A stretch of DNA of 64,000 bases from the NCBI RefSeq assembly GCF_002078875.1, contig NC_034414.1, positions 16,337,428-16,401,427 on the forward strand. Direction: 5' to 3'. Position 1 is the stretch's first letter. Every line of letters starts with the position of its first letter. The notes beneath the pieces were generated by a model. That model ran no database searches. It was given only the letters and a program-made list of their open reading frames with translations, and was not told the origin of the DNA. The position numbers and the translations under genes are program-made. The DNA is from Numida meleagris (taxonomy: Eukaryota; Chordata; Aves; Galliformes; Numididae). This document shows positions 63,101-64,000 of the stretch, one piece after another.

Positions 63101-64000
63101 ACCACTAATGTGCTGTTTTGCAGAGATATGAGCTACCAAACTGGGGAAGAAGACCAAAGGTCTGTAAAGAAGGCCAGAATACCTGGAAACAATCTGTTTT
63201 CTCTTGGAAAACCATGATGATGAAACAAAGAAAGCTGCTTTTGAGCAAAGCCATTAAAGAATTTCCAGAGCTACATTTTATGCAGTCTATCAAATGCCTG
63301 GCAACAAGAAGACATTTCAGAGGAATACTGGAAAAACTCACTAGGGGATCTGACTGAAATCTTTTGATGACTAGCTTTCAGACATGACAGCTTACAAAGC
63401 TACCAGCCCAATTCCCAAGACAGAGGACACTGAGGAATTGTGGGACCTTCCTCCTACTGCCTCCAGAAAAAAAAACCAAACCACCAAACCACACACGCAC
63501 ACACAAAAAAAAAAACCACTCAAGTTCTTGTCACTACTTCAGTATAAAGAAGATATAAAGAAAGAAGTTCCAGGAATTATCTAGATATTTAACAAGTTTC
63601 TTTTCTAATCAATATAAATATACCATGGGCAAAACAAGCAATCTTTATAAACTCTTCAACTAAAGGGTTGAATGAATGAAGTACAGAGTGCTTACACAGA
63701 AGACACTTTTACAAACAAAAACGCAGACTTGGCTTCTAGAAGCAAGATAAAATACAACTTCAGTAAGCAATCATCAACTCACACTGGGCTGCGAGTTGCT
63801 AGAACACTTTCTGTGTACTTCCAACAGCCAAGCAAAACTGCCACAGTCACTTCCAGTTTGCTTAAAGACACGTGGACCACCAGAAAATATTTGCATGCCT
63901 TCATAAGTGGATATTGTATTACACAAGTGATGTTGCTAAGATTTATATGGCTATACCACACCGAAACAAAACATACCCAAAGTAAGTTGTAAACCTTCAT
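57148..64000 (-). other. KMT5B: KMT5B intron, continuing off the right edge
   Basis: At least 6.85 kb. I searched both strands for the N-terminal KMT5B coding sequence (family segments such as SLVLDPYLGFQTH and RHFSKSDSFS) and did not find it. The stretch shows A/T tracts, an imperfect CA/A run near 63490-63515, and chance open frames (58614-58961 minus, 63118-63357 plus) without recognised domains. Confidence 0.75.

Noticed and set aside
63118..63357. 79-codon Lys-rich frame after an acceptor-like TTTTGCAG
   Set aside because: Plus strand within a minus-strand KMT5B intron, no donor, no similarity that I recognise.

Overview
This is a vertebrate nuclear genomic window, almost certainly from a bird. 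Two conserved protein-coding genes can be rebuilt exon by exon with GT-AG splice sites, introns are short, the promoter CpG island is sharply bounded, and intron 1 of the first gene carries the 3' end of a CR1 (chicken repeat 1) retroposon. The proteins are very close to their human counterparts. A galliform such as chicken is my best guess, from the CR1 sequence and the CHKA-KMT5B gene order, but species is inference. There are no operons, CRISPR arrays or prokaryotic features.

Both genes lie on the minus strand, head to tail. Right part (about 47.3-64.0 kb): the 3' two thirds of KMT5B (SUV420H1), the histone H4 lysine-20 di/tri-methyltransferase. Seven coding exons are visible, from the region before the SET domain to the stop codon, followed by an AT-rich 3' UTR. 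One is a 20-nt microexon carrying part of the catalytic NHDC motif. The N-terminal exons (about 125 residues) lie beyond position 64000.

Middle (about 19.1-47.3 kb): about 28 kb of intergenic DNA in which I recognise no gene. It holds microsatellites, several short perfect inverted repeats, a diverged pair of direct repeats about 500 bp apart, and AT-rich homeodomain-site clusters. Many short open frames exist but none looks coding.

Left part (1-18.2 kb): CHKA, choline kinase alpha, first enzyme of the CDP-choline pathway. Its CpG-island promoter (about 17.4-19.1 kb) has a TATA box, three same-direction CCAAT boxes, a G-quadruplex-capable tract and three AP-1-type sites. Seven coding exons are in the window, ending with the exon that carries the IDFE catalytic motif; the last exons (roughly 120 residues) fall off the left edge. 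Intron 2 (10.2 kb) contains an unexplained exon-like open frame near 8.3-8.5 kb.

The two genes have unrelated jobs (phospholipid synthesis and chromatin methylation). I know the same neighbourhood and orientation on human 11q13, so the window reads as conserved synteny. I found no convincing new biological system; the findings are specific splice, promoter and repeat observations.
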